Assembly: GCA_020633465.1 (NCBI GenBank)
Contig: JACKDN010000015.1
Span: 62,001-126,000 of the forward strand
Direction: 5' to 3'
Length of the DNA stretch: 64,000 bases
Source of the DNA: Myxococcales bacterium
GTDB taxonomy: Bacteria; Myxococcota_A; Bradymonadia; UBA7976; UBA1532
Shown: piece by piece, positions 34,240 to 41,447 of the stretch
Layout of the letters: every line of letters starts with the position of its first letter
Position numbering within the stretch: the stretch's first letter is position 1
Translations under genes and position numbers: made by a program
Notes under the pieces: generated by a model
What the model was told of the DNA's origin: nothing
Databases searched by the model: none
The model's input: only the letters and a program-made list of their open reading frames with translations

Positions 34240-35685
34240 ATGGGGGCCGTGGTGCCAGTGAGGGACGAGAACGTCGTCGGTGGCGGGCGCGCGGGTGCGG
34301 CGCGCGGCGCCGTCCGCCTGATCTTCCGCTTGGGCCTGGTGGCCTTGGTGCTCGGCGCCGCGGGGTGCACGGACGACGGCGGCGGTGGCGCGGCCGACGG
34401 CGGCGGCGCGGGCGGCGCGCCGGGCGCCGGTGGCGTGCCAGGCGCCGGTGGCGTGCCGGGCGCGGGCGGCGCGCCCAGCGCGGGCGGCGCGCCGGGCGCG
34501 GGCGGAGAGCCTGGCGCCGGCGGCGCGCCGGGCGCGTCGTGCATGGACGACAGCGGGTGCCCGGGGGCCTCGGTCTGCGCCGCCGACGGCGTCTGCCGGG
34601 CGGTGTGCAGCGACGACGATCAATGCGGCGCCAGCGCGACCTGCGCCGACGGCGTGTGTTCGCCGCTGACCCGCTGCGGATCGGCCGCGGACTGCCCCGC
34701 GGGCGTGCCCTGCAACTGCCGCGGCGTGTGCGAGCCGGGCGTGGGCGCGGCCTGCACCACCGACCTCCAGTGCCCCCCCAGCGACTACTGCGACGCCTGC
34801 GCGGGCGCCTGCAAGGCGCGCGCGGAGCAATGCGGCCGCTGCCCGGACACCCGCGCCTGCGACACCCGAAGCACCTGCCACCCGGTGGGGGACGAGGGGC
34901 TCACCTACTGCCTGCGGCGGTGCCAGGGCAGCTGCGACGTGCTCGGCCCCGGCTACAGCTGCGAGGACATCGGCGGCGGCGTCACGGCGTGCGTGCCCGA
35001 GAGCCGCTCGTGCCGCCAGGTGGGCGAGTGCGCGAGCGACAACGACTGCCCGCCGTCGCGCTTCTGCAACGAGCGCCTGCAGTGCCAGCCGGGCTGCGCC
35101 GACGACACCGGCTGCCCCAACGGGCAGGTGTGCCAGGGGGCGCGCTGCGGGCCGCCCTGCACCGCCGACGCCGATTGCGGCGACGGCGCCGAATGCCTGC
35201 CCGACGGTCACTGCCGCGTGCCCGGCGGCTGCGCCAGCAGCGCCGACTGCCCCGAGGCCGAGACCTACTGCGATCGCGAGCAGATGCGCTGCGTGCCGGG
35301 CTGCCAGGTCGACGACGACTGCCTCGACGCCAACAAGCAGTGCGTCGCCAACAGCTGCGTGCGCCGCGGCTGCGGCGGCAACTTCCAGTGCGGCTTCGGC
35401 GAGGTGTGCGATCTCGAGACGGCCGAGTGCGAGATGGCCACCGGGCGCCACTGCGAGGCCGACTGCGATCCGATGGACGAGACCAGCTGCGGCACCGAGG
35501 GCCAGCGCTGCCTGTCGTTGCAGGACGAAGACGAGAACCCGCTGGGGGACTACTGCTTCGAGCCCTGCATGCCCGAGCCGAACGAATGCCCGCAGGGCTA
35601 CTCGTGCGTCGAGCTCGAGGATCAGGACGGCAACGTGACCGACCGCCTGTGCATCCGTCGTTGCGACCTGGATCCCTTCCGCTGA
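34240..35685 (+). CDS. Cys-rich lipoprotein with Gly/Ala/Pro repeat linker
   Basis: About 481 residues; start uncertain (ATG 34240, or GTG 34222 or 34258, none with a good ribosome binding site). The lipobox LGAAGC is about 50 residues from the ATG, so the signal has a long n-region. A low-complexity linker of GAGGxP hexads follows, then about 10-12 Cys-rich modules of 30-40 residues (C.DDSGCPGASVCAADGVC-like, C.SDNDCP..RFCNE.LQC), each with a CxxDxDCxxGxxCxxGxC flavour. These modules resemble the Dickkopf-like Cys-rich repeats abundant in myxobacterial surface proteins. It is probably surface exposed and disulfide bonded. Partner and ligand unknown. Confidence 0.82.
   Translation: MGAVVPVRDENVVGGGRAGAARGAVRLIFRLGLVALVLGAAGCTDDGGGGAADGGGAGGAPGAGGVPGAGGVPGAGGAPSAGGAPGAGGEPGAGGAPGASCMDDSGCPGASVCAADGVCRAVCSDDDQCGASATCADGVCSPLTRCGSAADCPAGVPCNCRGVCEPGVGAACTTDLQCPPSDYCDACAGACKARAEQCGRCPDTRACDTRSTCHPVGDEGLTYCLRRCQGSCDVLGPGYSCEDIGGGVTACVPESRSCRQVGECASDNDCPPSRFCNERLQCQPGCADDTGCPNGQVCQGARCGPPCTADADCGDGAECLPDGHCRVPGGCASSADCPEAETYCDREQMRCVPGCQVDDDCLDANKQCVANSCVRRGCGGNFQCGFGEVCDLETAECEMATGRHCEADCDPMDETSCGTEGQRCLSLQDEDENPLGDYCFEPCMPEPNECPQGYSCVELEDQDGNVTDRLCIRRCDLDPFR
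34411..34539 (+). repeat. GAGGxP hexad repeat inside the Cys-rich lipoprotein gene
   Basis: Seven degenerate 18-base units encode GAGGVP, GAGGAP, SAGGAP or GAGGEP. The GC-rich direct repeat is prone to length change. Confidence 0.8.
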
Positions 35686-35748
35686 GGCCGACATGACGTC
35701 GACGGGTGCCGATCCATCGCGCAGTGCGCTTCGCCCGGCGGTGCGCTC

Positions 35749-36162
35749 GTGAAGCGCATCCTGGTGGCCGCCGGCCTGGTGTACGGCGCGGCCGACGGCC
35801 CGGAGCGCGCGCACATCCTGATCAGCCGGCGACCCGCGGGGACGCACCTGGCGGACTGGTGGGAGTTCCCCGGCGGCAAGGTCGAGCCCGGCGAGGCGCC
35901 CACCGCGGCGCTCGCGCGCGAGCTGCACGAGGAGCTGGGCATCGAGGTCGAGGTCGGCGACGTCTACGCGGTGGGCCACCACGTCTACGAGGGCCGCGAG
36001 GTGGTGCTGCTGGTGTACGCCTGCCGCGTGGTGGCCGGCGAGCCGCACTGTCACCAGGTGGCCGAGTTCCGCTGGGTGACGCCCGCCGAGCTGCTGACCG
36101 TGCGGCTGCCCCCGGCCGACGGGCCGGTGGTCGAGCGGCTGCGGCGCGAGCTGGGGGCGTGA
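35749..36162 (+). CDS. NUDIX hydrolase, MutT type
   Basis: 137 residues. Complete Nudix box at 42-64 (GGKVEPGEAPTAALARELHEELGI), which carries GX5EX7REUXEEXGU. Upstream 'ILISRRPAGTHLADWWEFPGG' is characteristic of MutT/CTP-pyrophosphohydrolase-like members. It probably sanitises oxidised nucleotides such as 8-oxo-dGTP. GTG start at 35749; no strong ribosome binding site (GGCGG). The stop overlaps the tsaE start by four bases. Confidence 0.88.
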   Translation: MKRILVAAGLVYGAADGPERAHILISRRPAGTHLADWWEFPGGKVEPGEAPTAALARELHEELGIEVEVGDVYAVGHHVYEGREVVLLVYACRVVAGEPHCHQVAEFRWVTPAELLTVRLPPADGPVVERLRRELGA

Positions 36163-36635
36163 AGGTCCAGCTGGCGGACGAGCACGCGACGCGCCGCCTG
36201 GGAGAGGCCCTGGGCCGGGCCGCGGTGGCCGGCGACGTGCTGGCCATCGAGGGGCCGCTGGGGGCGGGCAAGACGTGCCTGGCGCAGGGGGTGGCGCGCG
36301 GCCTCGACGTGCCGCCGACGCATTACGTGAACAGCCCCACCTTCGCCATCCTGCAGGTGCACCCCGGGCGGGTGCCGTTCTACCACGTCGACCTCTACCG
36401 CGTGGGCGACGACGACGAGGCGCTGGGCCTGGGGCTGGACGAGGTGATCGGCACCGACGGCGTGGCCCTGGTGGAGTGGCCGTCGCGCCTGCCTTGGCTG
36501 TTGCCCGCCGATCACCTGGCCGCGACCCTCGAGCCCGAGGGCCCGGGGCGCCGCCTCGTGCTCACCGCGCGCGGGCCACGATCCACCCGCTGGGCGGCGG
36601 CGTTCGCCGCTGAACGTGACCGCGAGTTCGGCTGA
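36159..36635 (+). CDS. tsaE: tRNA threonylcarbamoyladenosine biosynthesis ATPase TsaE
   Basis: 158 residues from the GTG at 36159. Walker A GPLGAGKT at 32-39, 'NSPTFAILQVHPG' (TsaE signature [SN]SPTF), 'FYHVDLYRV' and 'LVEWPSRLP' are typical. It powers the TsaD complex in t6A37 formation. The start overlaps the MutT stop (GTGA). TsaC of the same pathway is encoded at 25361. Slightly long C-terminal tail. Confidence 0.94.
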   Translation: MKVQLADEHATRRLGEALGRAAVAGDVLAIEGPLGAGKTCLAQGVARGLDVPPTHYVNSPTFAILQVHPGRVPFYHVDLYRVGDDDEALGLGLDEVIGTDGVALVEWPSRLPWLLPADHLAATLEPEGPGRRLVLTARGPRSTRWAAAFAAERDREFG

Positions 36636-36676
36636 ATCTGGCCTGATACCAGCGGGTTACGACTGTTCGGCTCGCC

Positions 36677-36692
36677 TGGCTCCGCTCTTGCA
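36677..36692 (+). promoter_or_regulatory. Sigma54-type -24/-12 promoter
   Basis: TGGCTCCGCTCTTGCA: TGGC at 36677-36680 and TTGCA at 36688-36692, with the invariant GG-N10-GC spacing. Transcription would start near 36704, 60 bases before the ATG at 36764. An enhancer-binding-protein site was not identified. Confidence 0.55.
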
Positions 36693-36763
36693 GACATCCC
36701 CACCCCGAGACGCCCGTTCGATTCCTTACGGCGAGACGGGCATGACGGGCCGGGGAGGTAGCG

Positions 36764-37240
36764 ATGAGTCGATGGGCACTGGCCGGCGTCGTGGCGGGCG
36801 CGACGGTTCTGGGCGGCGCGGCCGCGCAGGCGACCCCCCACCTGGACTGCGAGGCGCGGACGCTCGTGGACGTCGAGGCCGAGCAGGCCTGGGTGTCGGT
36901 CGAGATGGACCTGCTGCGGGTCGTGCCCGCGATCGTCGACGGCGGCGCCAGCATCGATCGCGCCTGCGATCGGGTCGGGGCGCCGTGGATCGCGGTGCTG
37001 CCCGGCGTTGACCTGATCGACGGACCCTCGACGGCGCCGCCGGATCCCTCGCTGCCCACGGTCCCGCGGCGCGAGCTGCCCGTCGCCGAGCCCGCCCCCT
37101 CGCCGGCGCGGCCGGTGTCGACCACCCGCGCCGACCAGCTCGCCGACTGCCGGGCCGCCCCCGGCCGCGGGGCGCCCGTGGCCTGGGGGCTCGGCCTGCT
37201 GCTGCTGGGCGCGGCCGCGCGCCGCTGGGGGCGGCGGTGA
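36764..37240 (+). CDS. Secreted protein with MYXO-CTERM-like sorting tail
   Basis: 158 residues; ATG at 36764 with GGGGAGG upstream. Signal peptide (about 1-23, ending AAQA). The mature part is short: two Cys (DLCE-type 'LDCEAR', 'DRACDR') and a helical 60 residues, then a Pro-rich linker (100-125). The last 30 residues 'CRAAPGRGAP..WGLGLLLLGAAARRWGRR' give Cys, hydrophobic helix and Arg cluster, the MYXO-CTERM pattern for anchoring and processing at the myxobacterial envelope. It is translationally coupled (GTGA) to the sigma-factor-like gene downstream. Confidence 0.75.
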   Translation: MSRWALAGVVAGATVLGGAAAQATPHLDCEARTLVDVEAEQAWVSVEMDLLRVVPAIVDGGASIDRACDRVGAPWIAVLPGVDLIDGPSTAPPDPSLPTVPRRELPVAEPAPSPARPVSTTRADQLADCRAAPGRGAPVAWGLGLLLLGAAARRWGRR

Positions 37241-38256
37241 ACGCAGCGGCCCGCCTGCAGCTGGTGGCCAGCCCGCCGCTGACCGTGCGCGAGGCGCTCG
37301 ATCGCTTCCGCACGCGGGTGGCGCAGCAGGTGGCGCGGGCGCCGGCCCAGGCCGCCCAGGATCGGCTGCGTCGGCGCGTCGTGCTGCACATCCTGCGGGA
37401 CGCCCTGGCGAACCCGGACATCGACACCATCGAGGGCTTCGAGTCGACCTTGAACGCCTGCCTGGACGCCGGGTATCGCGAGGGGCCGCTGACCGCCTTC
37501 GTCTTCGAGGTGCTCGAGCGGCGGCTGGCCGCGCGGGTTCGTCGTCGGCTGCTGCGCAGCGGCCAGGACGCGCGGCCCGAGGACGTCGCCGACCTGGTGT
37601 CGACCAGCTTCGAGGCGATCCAGCGTCTGCTGCGCGAGGCCGACCGGGTGCAGCACTCGGTGCGCTACAACCTGCTGCTGTCGATCGGCGATCACCGCGC
37701 CATCGACCACCTGCGGCGGCGCCGGCCCATCTACCTCGACACCCTGGACGAGCAGCCGGCCGACGACGACGAGGGCGGCTGGTCGCTGGCGACCACGGCG
37801 CGCGATCCCGAACGGTGGATGGAGCGGCTGCAGCGTCAGGCCCTGGCGCATTCGCTGCGCGCGGCCGTCTTCGAGGCGGTCAACGAGCTGCCCGATCGCG
37901 AGCGGGCAGCCTTGGTGATGGTCGAGGCGCTCGGCTGCTCGTACGACGACGTGGCGGCGCGGGTGGGCGTCAAGCGCACCGACGTCGGCAACGTCGTGCG
38001 CCGCGCGCGCCTGGCCCGCGATCGGGCCCTGGTGCCGCGGCTGCGCACCATCCCGGGGCTGGAGGGGCACATCGGCTTCGGCGCCCTGCAGGACCACCGC
38101 GCGCTCCGCCTGAAGATGGTGCGCTGGTCGACGCAGATGGGCGCCGGCGTGTGCCCCCACTGCCTCGACGGTGCCCACCGCCTGCACGCGCTGGCCACCG
38201 ACGACGTGCCCCACCGGTGCGCGCCGCCCTGCGGGGTGGGCGCGGCGGCCGGTTGA
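37237..38256 (+). CDS. ECF-like RNA polymerase sigma factor with Cys/His C-terminal tail
   Basis: 339 residues from the GTG at 37237. An N-terminal helical extension of about 110 residues is atypical. Region 2-like segment near 125-170 (DVADLVSTSFEAIQRLL, 'DHRAIDHLRRRRP') and a clear region 4 HTH at 225-275 (ELPDRERAALVMVEALGCSYDDVAARVGVKRTDV in outline). The C-terminal 40 residues contain CPHC and a downstream HRCAPPC, a possible zinc site usable as a redox or metal switch. Coupled with the MYXO-CTERM gene and under a sigma54-like promoter. No classical anti-sigma gene is adjacent, unless the tail itself serves as a built-in one. Confidence 0.8.
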   Translation: MNAAARLQLVASPPLTVREALDRFRTRVAQQVARAPAQAAQDRLRRRVVLHILRDALANPDIDTIEGFESTLNACLDAGYREGPLTAFVFEVLERRLAARVRRRLLRSGQDARPEDVADLVSTSFEAIQRLLREADRVQHSVRYNLLLSIGDHRAIDHLRRRRPIYLDTLDEQPADDDEGGWSLATTARDPERWMERLQRQALAHSLRAAVFEAVNELPDRERAALVMVEALGCSYDDVAARVGVKRTDVGNVVRRARLARDRALVPRLRTIPGLEGHIGFGALQDHRALRLKMVRWSTQMGAGVCPHCLDGAHRLHALATDDVPHRCAPPCGVGAAAG

Positions 38257-38269
38257 CGCGGGACGCGCC

Positions 38270-38875
38270 TCAGCGCGTCGGCCGCCGAACCTCGAGCAAC
38301 AGCTGCCCGGCCAGGTAGCGCGCGCCGGCCGCGTCGTCCGGGCGCCGCGCGCGCAGGAAGGTGTTGACCACGCGGCCGCGGCGGCGCCGCGCGTGGGGGT
38401 GCGCCGGATCGACCACGACGCGCCGCACCGCGCCCCGGGTGATCGTCACCGCTTCGATGACGCCGTGCGCCTTGCGGGCGCGCACCCAGGCCCGGCGGGG
38501 GACGCCGGGCGCCGCCTCGAAGATCAGCGCGTCACCGGCGCGCGCCTCGGGGGGCGCGCCGGGGGCGCCCGCCCGGAGCGGGGGCGCGCCCGCGAGGCCG
38601 AGGGCCGCGCCGACCGCCTCGTCCAGCGCCGCCGCGTCGACGTCGCGGCGCCCTTCGAGGCCGTCGAGGGCGCGGCGCAGCGCGCGCGCGTCGTGGCGGG
38701 GCAGGGGCGCGGCGGTGGTCGCTGGATCGTTCAGCGGCCGCAGGTGGCCGGCGCCCGCCCGCCCGAAGGCCTCGAGCAGGGGGTGGGGCGCCGGGCGCAG
38801 ATCGTCCGGGCGCACCAGGCCGCTGCACCCCACGAGGGGCGTCAGCAGCGCCAGCACGAGGATCCGACCCGGCAT
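38270..38875 (-). CDS. Lipoprotein, possibly a degenerate CHAP/NlpC-like domain
   Basis: 201 residues. Short lipoprotein signal, lipobox LVGC (Cys17). The C-terminal 95 residues (ARAGDALIFEAAPG, 'AHGVIEAVTITRGAVRRVVVDP', 'GRVVNTFLRARRPDDAAGARYLAGQLL') follow the strand order of CHAP-type amidase-like proteins I know from Myxococcota, but the catalytic Cys and HVG-type His are not visible, so hydrolase activity is unlikely. ATG at 38875 is six bases from a -10-like box and has no ribosome binding site. The assignment to CHAP is tentative. Confidence 0.65.
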   Translation of the reverse strand: MPGRILVLALLTPLVGCSGLVRPDDLRPAPHPLLEAFGRAGAGHLRPLNDPATTAAPLPRHDARALRRALDGLEGRRDVDAAALDEAVGAALGLAGAPPLRAGAPGAPPEARAGDALIFEAAPGVPRRAWVRARKAHGVIEAVTITRGAVRRVVVDPAHPHARRRRGRVVNTFLRARRPDDAAGARYLAGQLLLEVRRPTR

Positions 38876-38881
38876 GGTGTG

Positions 38882-38909
38882 ACCTTATCCTACATTGTGC
38901 GCATGTCAA
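38882..38909 (-). promoter_or_regulatory. Promoter of the 38875 lipoprotein gene
   Basis: Minus strand: perfect TTGACA (38904-38909), 16-base spacer, TAAGGT (38882-38887), then six bases to the ATG; suggests a leaderless message. Confidence 0.35.
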
Positions 38910-38919
38910 CGTCGTCGCC

Positions 38920-38948
38920 TTGACGGTGGGGGGTGGCGGGACTACCCT
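38920..38948 (+). promoter_or_regulatory. Putative ribA promoter
   Basis: TTGACG (38920-38925), 17-base spacer, TACCCT (38943-38948). No FMN riboswitch fold is visible between it and the ATG at 38980. Confidence 0.35.
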
Positions 38949-38979
38949 TCGGACCCCCGACCGGGTGCGGAGAGACCGC

Positions 38980-39627
<648 letters not shown>

Positions 39628-39676
39628 CCGCGCGCAGGCGGCGCCCGCCGCCGGGCGGCGAGCAGGAGCCGAAAAA

Positions 39677-39713
39677 GAAAAAGCCCCTGGTCGATACGAC
39701 CAGGGGCTTTTTT
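39677..39713. terminator. Bidirectional intrinsic terminator between ribA and the tRNA genes
   Basis: Stem AAGCCCCTGGTCG / CGACCAGGGGCTT around ATA, with TTTTTT downstream on the plus strand and a run of T on the minus strand too, so it serves ribA and the tRNA-Glu transcript. Confidence 0.9.
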
Positions 39714-39714
39714 G

Positions 39715-39786
39715 TGACCCGTACGGGATTTGAACCCGTGTTACCGGCTTGAGAGGCCGGCGTCCTAACCGCTAGACGAACGGGCC
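39715..39786 (-). tRNA. tRNA-Glu(CTC)
   Basis: Cloverleaf on the minus strand: acceptor GGCCCGT/ACGGGTC, D arm with TAGCGGTTAGGA, anticodon stem CCGGC/GCCGG with loop CTCTCAA (anticodon CTC), T arm ACGGG-TTCAAAT-CCCGT. Discriminator A; CCA is not encoded. Confidence 0.93.
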
Positions 39787-39809
39787 GTCGGACGCACGAG
39801 GCGTCGAGG

Positions 39810-39883
39810 TGGCTCGGGGACTAGGATTCGAACCTAGATTAACGGGACCAGAACCCGTTGTCCTGCCTTTAGACGATCCCCGA
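39810..39883 (-). tRNA. tRNA-Gln(CTG)
   Basis: Cloverleaf on the minus strand: acceptor TCGGGGA/TCCCCGA, anticodon stem ACGGG/CCCGT with loop TTCTGGT (anticodon CTG), T arm CTAGG-TTCGAAT-CCTAG, discriminator G, and an encoded CCA. Likely cotranscribed with the upstream minus-strand gene at 39921 and with tRNA-Glu. Confidence 0.93.
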
Positions 39884-39920
39884 ACAAGGCGCACGCTCAA
39901 CCCGATCACCAGGACCGGGC

Positions 39921-40262
39921 TCAGCGTCTTTCGATGATAAAGATCTTCACCGAGCCGCCGTACTCGCTCACGTTCACCCCCGACCACCGCGTCGCGGGGT
40001 CGGGTGACGCCGCGTGGGCGGCGATCACCTCGGGCAGGTCGACCGCGGGCTCGAAGCGGACCCGAAGGCCCCGTCGGGCGAGCGCGCGCTCCAACCACCG
40101 CACCGTGGCGCGGTACCCGGAGGGCGACCGGAAGCGAGTCCGGTCGAGCTGTTCGGCGCCTGCGGGCAGGGGAACACCCAATGTGTCCTTCGCCCAGGCC
40201 ACGCCGGCCAGAGCCAGCGTGAGTGCCGCGCCGAGCAGCAACGGATGCGGCTTATCCCCCAT
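39921..40262 (-). CDS. Small exported protein of unknown function
   Basis: 113 residues from the ATG at 40262 (G-rich site GGGGGG upstream). Signal peptide about 1-23 ending in VAWA. The mature 90 residues: 'LGVPLPAGAEQLDRTRFRSPSGYRATVRWLERAL', 'RVRFEPAVDLPEVIAAHA' and a beta-like end 'GVNVSEYGGSVKIFIIER'. Proteins with this arrangement (short periplasmic, 'RF.SP..Y..T..W' motif) occur in Myxococcota; function unknown. It sits upstream of the two tRNAs in the same direction, 37 bases away, with no terminator between. Confidence 0.75.
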   Translation of the reverse strand: MGDKPHPLLLGAALTLALAGVAWAKDTLGVPLPAGAEQLDRTRFRSPSGYRATVRWLERALARRGLRVRFEPAVDLPEVIAAHAASPDPATRWSGVNVSEYGGSVKIFIIERR

Positions 40263-40311
40263 GAGGGCCCCCCCGGTCAACCAAAAAAACGATCGGGCGC
40301 GTTTCCAGCGC

Positions 40312-40340
40312 AGAGTGCGTCGCCCAGCGCGCGCCGTCAA
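40312..40340 (-). promoter_or_regulatory. Possible promoter for the 40262 gene and tRNA unit
   Basis: Minus strand: TTGACG (40335-40340), 17-base spacer, CACTCT (40312-40317). Weak -10. The plus-strand part of the same gap (40402-40434) is unusually AT-rich, holding TAGGAT and TAATAT, and probably drives the matrixin gene. Confidence 0.25.
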
Positions 40341-40401
40341 GGGGGCCCGGGTCGCGCGTGACACGGCCCACGAGCTCGCGCTGTGGCCGGAAAGAGCAAT
40401 G

Positions 40402-40434
40402 ATGACAGATGTTTAGGATGTCTGTTTCTAATAT
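40402..40434 (+). promoter_or_regulatory. AT-rich promoter region of the matrixin gene
   Basis: ATGACA (40402-40407) followed by TCTAAT (40427-40432) at a 19-base distance; TAGGAT at 40414 and a 5-base inverted repeat ACAGA...TCTGT (40406-40425) overlap it and may be an operator. Confidence 0.3.
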
Positions 40435-40511
40435 TTCGTCTCATTCGAATGTTCATGGGGAGCCGCCCGCTGGTCGAACCTGTCCTCGACGCCAACCGAG
40501 GACCTTCGATC

Positions 40512-41354
40512 ATGCGCACCCCCTCGATTCTCATCGCCGCGACCGCGCTGGCCTCGGGGCTGCTGGCCTCGCCGACGGCCCAGGCTTACGACCTCAAGCG
40601 CACCAGCGACGGTTACCCCGTCCACTGGACGGCGTTCCCGGTCCGCTTCGTGATGGACGCGCGGGGCCCCCGCGATCTGGGGCTGGCCGCGGCCGAGCGG
40701 GCCGTGCTGGGCGCCTTCCGCGCCTGGCAGGGCGCCCCCGGCAGCGCGGTGGCCTTCGTCTACGACGGCCGCGTGCAGCGCCCGGGCATCGGCTACGACC
40801 GCGACGCGGAGGTGAATCAGAACGTGATCACCTTCAGCGGCGACAGCTGGACCTACGGGGGCGAGCCGCTGGCGGTGACGCTGACGCTGTTCCGCCGCGG
40901 CTCGGGCGAGCTGGTCGACGCGGACATCGTGGTCAACGAGCACAGCTACGTGTGGGGCGAGGGCGCCGAGGTCGACAACGACCTGCAGAACGCGCTGACC
41001 CACGAGGTGGGGCACTTCCTGGGCCTGGGCCACTCGGACACCATCGACGCCACCATGTACGCCAGCGCCGCGCCCGGCGAGATCGGCAAGCGAACCCTGC
41101 ACCCCGACGACGTCGCCGCCGTGCAGCAGCTGTACCCCGGCGCCGATCTCGACGACGAGGGCGTGGCCGAGGTCGGGGCCGCGTGGCGCGACGACAAGGC
41201 CGACGCGCCGGCCGACGGCGACTCGGACGAGTCGCTGCCCGCGGACGAGGCCCCCCAGATCGGCTGCGACGCCGCGGCCGGCGGCCCGGACACCCCGATC
41301 GCGTCCCTGCTGCTCCTGCTGCTCGCCGCCCGCCGCCGTCGCCGCGCCGGCTGA
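40512..41354 (+). CDS. Matrixin-type secreted metalloprotease with MYXO-CTERM-like tail
   Basis: 280 residues; ATG at 40512 with GAGGA at 40497-40501. Signal peptide (about 1-24, ending AQA). The fold follows 'YPVHWTAFPVRFVMD', 'AVLGAFRAWQ' and the zinc motif HEVGHFLGLGHSDT (HExxHxxGxxH), then the Met-turn region 'DATMYAS' and 'LHPDDVAAVQQLYPG', diagnostic of Peptidase_M10-type matrixins. A disordered Asp/Ala-rich linker leads to a C-terminal CDAAAGGP, hydrophobic helix, RRRRR tail, the MYXO-CTERM pattern. It is exported and probably surface-anchored before release. Confidence 0.92.
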   Translation: MRTPSILIAATALASGLLASPTAQAYDLKRTSDGYPVHWTAFPVRFVMDARGPRDLGLAAAERAVLGAFRAWQGAPGSAVAFVYDGRVQRPGIGYDRDAEVNQNVITFSGDSWTYGGEPLAVTLTLFRRGSGELVDADIVVNEHSYVWGEGAEVDNDLQNALTHEVGHFLGLGHSDTIDATMYASAAPGEIGKRTLHPDDVAAVQQLYPGADLDDEGVAEVGAAWRDDKADAPADGDSDESLPADEAPQIGCDAAAGGPDTPIASLLLLLLAARRRRRAG

Positions 41355-41379
41355 CCGCGCCGCCCCGCCCGCGCGCGCC

Positions 41380-41409
41380 TTTACGGTCCAGCGAGGCGCG
41401 TGCTATATG
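41380..41409 (+). promoter_or_regulatory. Promoter of the CpXC gene
   Basis: TTTACG (41380-41385), 18-base spacer, TATATG (41404-41409); leader of about 30 bases with GAGGAGG before the ATG at 41448. Confidence 0.45.
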
Positions 41410-41447
41410 GCGCCGTTCCACCCCCGGGCGGTGCTGAGGAGGCGGCC

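Noticed and set aside
34411..34539. CRISPR-like repeats
   Set aside because: The units are degenerate 18-base coding repeats without spacers.
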